A DNA stretch of 18,779 nucleotides, taken from Bacteroidales bacterium (lineage in GTDB: Bacteria > Bacteroidota > Bacteroidia > Bacteroidales > UBA12077). The translations under genes and the position numbers were made by a program. The notes below the pieces were generated by a model, which was given only the letters and a program-made list of their open reading frames with translations, searched no databases and was not told the DNA's origin. Position 1 is the first letter of the stretch, and each line of letters starts with the position of its first letter. Positions 15,652 through 18,779 of this stretch are shown here, one piece after another. The stretch is taken from positions 1-18,779 of the forward strand of contig JASGMZ010000002.1 in assembly GCA_030156305.1 (NCBI GenBank), read 5' to 3'.

Positions 15652-16584
15652 TTATTCAAATTCAATAGTGGCTGGTGGCTTGTCTGTAACATCCAAAACT
15701 ACTCTTGCGACATTTGGAACTTCAGATGTTATTCTCTTACTTATTCTTTTTATAACTTCAAATGGGAGCTCAGGAACATGGGCAGTCATGGCATCTAATG
15801 ATTTAACAAATCTTATTACAACGACCCAGTTGTATTCTCTTATATCTCCCTTAACTCCTGTGGCTTTTGTATCGAGAACAGCTGCAAAGTACTGCCATAA
15901 ATCTTTATTCAATCCTTCTTTTTCTATTTCTTCTTCAACTATGGCGTTTGCCTCTCTACAGATTTCCAATTTTTCTTCGGTTATTTCTCCCAAAATTCTA
16001 ACTGCCAAACCAGGACCTGGGAACGGCTGTCTGTATGCTATTTCATCAGGAAGTCCGAGCTCCTTTGCAAGTATCCTTACTTCATCCTTATAGAGCTCTC
16101 TCAAAGGTTCAACAACATCCAATACCATCCCACCAGGAAGTGCTATGTTGTGGTGGGTTTTGATGTTACCTTCACTTTCTATCCAGTCTGGTGCAATTGT
16201 TCCCTGAACTAAAACTTCTTCACCGTTTTCTTTTGCAACCTCTTCAAACACTTCTATGAATAATTTTCCTATTATCTTTCTTTTTTCTTCAGGGTCAGTT
16301 ACTCCTTTCAGTTCCTTTAAAAATAGTTCTTTTGCATCTATTATTTTTAAGTTAAGTCCCATGTCTTCCTTAAATATTTTCCTTATTTCTTCTGCTTCGT
16401 TTTTTCTCATGAGACCGGTATCTACAAATACTGCCAAGAGTCTGTCTCCTATTGCCCTATCAGCCAAAACTGCAGCTACCGAACTATCTACGCCACCACT
16501 TAATGCAATAATTGCCTTTCTATCTCCAATCTGTTCTTTTATTTCATTTATAGCCTCTTCAATAACCATTTTAGCGTCAAACAT
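15652..16584 (-). CDS. guaAB: GMP synthase subunit B (ATP-PPase, archaeal split form)
   Basis: This subunit adenylates XMP and replaces the adenylate with ammonia, making GMP in the cytoplasm. In archaea the glutamine amidotransferase that supplies the ammonia is a separate protein (GuaAA), not found here. Visible are the PP-loop SGGVDSS (29-35), VDTGLMRKNE (54-63), QGTIAPDWIES, HHNIALPGG, RQPFPGPGLAVRILGEIT and the C-terminal dimerisation region ending DKPPATIEFE. The 310-residue length is normal for the family. ATG at 16584 follows AAAGGTGAT with good spacing. It lies 65 bp downstream of pyrG on the same strand; both use glutamine-derived ammonia and may share a transcript. The sequence appears intact. 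Confidence 0.95.
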   Translation of the reverse strand: MFDAKMVIEEAINEIKEQIGDRKAIIALSGGVDSSVAAVLADRAIGDRLLAVFVDTGLMRKNEAEEIRKIFKEDMGLNLKIIDAKELFLKELKGVTDPEEKRKIIGKLFIEVFEEVAKENGEEVLVQGTIAPDWIESEGNIKTHHNIALPGGMVLDVVEPLRELYKDEVRILAKELGLPDEIAYRQPFPGPGLAVRILGEITEEKLEICREANAIVEEEIEKEGLNKDLWQYFAAVLDTKATGVKGDIREYNWVVVIRFVKSLDAMTAHVPELPFEVIKRISKRITSEVPNVARVVLDVTDKPPATIEFE

Positions 16585-16649
16585 TTAATCACCTTTAAAA
16601 TGTATATTCGTTTTTTATTTGTTATTATTTTTTATCTTTATTATTTTTC

Positions 16650-18257
16650 TTATTCTTCCTTTAAGGAGCTTCTAACCAGTCCATCAAATAACGGATGCGG
16701 TTTGTTAGGTCTTGATTTGAATTCAGGGTGTGCCTGAGTTGCTACAAAGTATTTGTGGTCTTTAATTTCTATGAACTCTGCAAGCTTTCCATCAGGAGAT
16801 GTTCCAGAGATGGTTAAACCGTTTTCTATAAGTATGTCGTGGTATTCTGGATTTACTTCATATCTGTGTCTATGTCTTTCATATACTTCTTTTTCACCGT
16901 AGAGTTTGTAAATTAAAGTATCTTCTTTTAAAATCGCAGGATAGGCTCCGAGTCTCATCGTGCCCCCTTTATCTGTGATTTCCTTTTGTTCAGGTAATAG
17001 GTCAATTACAGGATGTGGGGTATTTTCATCGAATTCTGTGGAGTTTGCGTTTTCAAGTTTGCATACATTCCTTGCGAATTCTATGACTGCACACTGCATC
17101 CCAAGGCAAATTCCTAAAAATGGTATGTTGTTTTCTCTCGCATATCTTGCTGCATTTACTTTTCCATCAACTCCCCTATCTCCAAATCCACCTGGGATTA
17201 ATATTCCATCTAGTTTTTCATCCTCTCGGTATTTATCCAATACTTCTTTATAGTTTTTATTTTCGAGCTCTTCAGCGTTTATCCAGTTTATATTTACCTT
17301 TGTATCGTTTTTAGCACCTGCATGGATTAAAGCTTCCATTATACTCGTATATGCGTCTTTTAACTCAGTGTATTTTCCTACGACACCAATTGTAATTTCA
17401 TTTAACGGATTAATTATTCTATCGACAATAGCCCTCCATTCGGTCAGTTCAGGTTTTCTGTCCTCTAAATTAAGTTTTTTTGTTATTAACTTGCCTATTC
17501 CTTCCCTTTCAAGGTTTAAAGGTACCTCATATATGGTTCTTGCGTCCCTTGCTTCTACTACTGCATCCTTTTCGACGTCACAGAAGAGAGCAAGTTTTTC
17601 CCTTATTTTTTCGCCCATTGGGGTTTCTGTCCTACAAACTAAAATATCAGGTTGAATGCCTATACTTCTAAGTTCTTTAACACTGTGCTGGGTAGGTTTT
17701 GTTTTAACCTCTCCAGCTGTTTTTATAAATGGTAGCAATGAAACATGGATGTAGAGGACGTTTTCTCTTCCAACATCTTTTTTAAACTGCCTTATGGCCT
17801 CTAAAAAAGGCAGACTTTCAATATCTCCAACAGTTCCTCCGATCTCAATAAGTGTAATATCGTGCCCCTCTCCGAGCTCCTTTATCCTATCCTTTATTTC
17901 ATTGGTTATGTGGGGTATAACTTGAACCGTTTTTCCCAAATAGTCTCCTCTTCTCTCCTTTGAAAGGACACTCCAATATACTTTACCTGTTGTAATATTG
18001 TTTTTTGCCTTTAAGTTGGTGTCAACGAATCTTTCATAGTTTCCAAGATCTAAATCTGTTTCTCCACCATCATCTGTAACAAATACTTCACCGTGTTCGT
18101 AAGGGGACATAGTTCCAGCGTCAATCTGTAAATATGGGTCGATTTTTACCATATTAACTTTGAAACCTCTTGCCTTTAAGAGCCTACCTATGGAAGAAGC
18201 GGTTATTCCTTTTCCAAGTGAAGAAACTACGCCTCCAGTAATAAAAATATACTTCAT
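16650..18257 (-). CDS. pyrG: CTP synthase
   Basis: CTP synthase converts UTP to CTP using ATP and glutamine. The 535-residue protein has the two usual domains. The amidoligase domain (1 to about 268) carries GGVVSSLGKGITASS (8-22), the KIDPYLQIDAGTMSPYEHGE segment (38-57) and the IEIGGTVGDIES segment (138-148). The class I glutaminase domain (about 288-535) carries GILIPGGFGDRG (351-362), the nucleophile in LGICLGMQ (C384), the RHRHRYEVN segment (461-469), and H510 with E512. ATG at 18257 follows GAGGGAT, and the N-terminus MKYIFITGG is that of the family. It is the first gene of a probable pyrG-guaAB unit. Nothing is missing. Confidence 0.97.
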   Translation of the reverse strand: MKYIFITGGVVSSLGKGITASSIGRLLKARGFKVNMVKIDPYLQIDAGTMSPYEHGEVFVTDDGGETDLDLGNYERFVDTNLKAKNNITTGKVYWSVLSKERRGDYLGKTVQVIPHITNEIKDRIKELGEGHDITLIEIGGTVGDIESLPFLEAIRQFKKDVGRENVLYIHVSLLPFIKTAGEVKTKPTQHSVKELRSIGIQPDILVCRTETPMGEKIREKLALFCDVEKDAVVEARDARTIYEVPLNLEREGIGKLITKKLNLEDRKPELTEWRAIVDRIINPLNEITIGVVGKYTELKDAYTSIMEALIHAGAKNDTKVNINWINAEELENKNYKEVLDKYREDEKLDGILIPGGFGDRGVDGKVNAARYARENNIPFLGICLGMQCAVIEFARNVCKLENANSTEFDENTPHPVIDLLPEQKEITDKGGTMRLGAYPAILKEDTLIYKLYGEKEVYERHRHRYEVNPEYHDILIENGLTISGTSPDGKLAEFIEIKDHKYFVATQAHPEFKSRPNKPHPLFDGLVRSSLKEE

Positions 18258-18779
18258 TATATCCCTCTTAAAAATAATAAAAACTAAAAATTATCGTGAG
18301 TTAATTTTCCAAAATATGGTAGTTGACAATTAAGTAATATAACTAATCATACCATTAAAAGATAGTATTTAATTCTTAGTATTTTTTTACAACTTTTAAC
18401 AACACAGTTGGTGTTTTAATTTAATGTAAGAGCTAGTGGTTAATAACAACCTTTCGTCAAACGACTATAATAACAATATAATATAAATGTTATGATCTGA
18501 TAGATTAATGATCCTATAATATTTACGTTAATTGAATATGAATATCGATCCAAAACTATTTAAGAGGATTCATAGAAATAAGAATGAAATACCACATAAG
18601 ATTTTAAAAATTAGAGTATGATAAATTGTTTGTAGAATAACAACTGTGCAATGATGAGTGCCGACTTCACTGAGATTATCGCCAATTAGACGAAATGCTA
18701 CGCATTTCGTTGCTCGCTTACTTTGTAAGCGATTCCGATTTTGTTGTTGGTGAGCTGTGAAACTAAGATTTCACAATCA
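18258..18779. other. Gene-free stretch upstream of pyrG
   Basis: No supported gene is present. A 27-codon frame beginning MNIDPKLFKRIHRN at about 18538 has no ribosome-binding site and no recognised family. The promoter of pyrG must lie in the first 100-150 bp, but no TATA box stands out. The last 90 bp is packed with hairpins (separate entry). Confidence 0.5.
18691..18775. repeat. Cluster of three hairpins
   Basis: Perfect stems with 3-base loops occur at 18691-18709 (CGAAATGC-TAC-GCATTTCG) and 18714-18732 (TCGCTTAC-TTT-GTAAGCGA). A third, TGTGAAA-CTAAGA-TTTCACA, lies at 18756-18775. The two-hairpin layout resembles the element at 4685-4730 and the single hairpin at 6-24. They may belong to one family of short palindromic elements, or act as terminators for a gene beyond the window. 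Confidence 0.5.

Noticed and set aside
18538..18621. 27-codon frame MNIDPKLFKRIHRN...
   Set aside because: Too short, no ribosome-binding site, and no similarity I recognise.

Overview
The window is low-GC archaeal DNA, most likely from a member of the Methanococcales (a Methanococcus/Methanothermococcus-type methanogen). Three things point there: the housekeeping proteins (ArgJ, CTP synthase, and a stand-alone GMP synthase ATP-PPase subunit of about 310 residues, which is the split archaeal form); ribosome-binding sites of the GGTGA/AGGTGG type; and archaeal TATA-like promoters. No rRNA, tRNA or CRISPR array was seen.

Layout. 1-2745 holds argJ and a MATE-type polysaccharide flippase, both on the minus strand. 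2845-3840 is an orphan type I restriction specificity gene (hsdS) with a shortened second recognition domain and no hsdM or hsdR nearby. 4063-4738 is a decayed MntA/HepT (nucleotidyltransferase/HEPN) toxin-antitoxin pair, frameshifted, fused into one frame, and lacking the active-site residues of both partners. Divergent from it, 4816-5361 is an apparently intact RelB/RelE-type module. 5563-6309 is a calcineurin-like phosphoesterase. 6310-8332 has no intact gene. It holds relics (a PQQ-type beta-propeller gene, at least two unidentified C-termini) and several short dispersed repeats.

8333-15352 is the most interesting block: a PLD-nuclease/SF2-helicase protein followed one base later by a large Eco57I-type adenine DNA methyltransferase. 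The methyltransferase is interrupted by a one-base shift at an A6 run. Together they look like a two-gene restriction-modification or defence system organised like a split type ISP enzyme with a PLD rather than an Mrr nuclease. A 28-bp direct repeat (25/28 identical) lies just after the methyltransferase stop and again at 6483, bracketing about 8.9 kb. A relic of another hsdS gene follows at 15388.

15652-18257 returns to core metabolism with guaAB and pyrG, minus strand, both glutamine-linked nucleotide biosynthesis. 18258-18779 holds no gene, only hairpins.

In short, two conserved metabolic flanks enclose a 12-13 kb accessory island of restriction and toxin-antitoxin genes at various stages of decay. 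Across the whole window the palindrome GAGCTC occurs 20 times, far above composition-based expectation.
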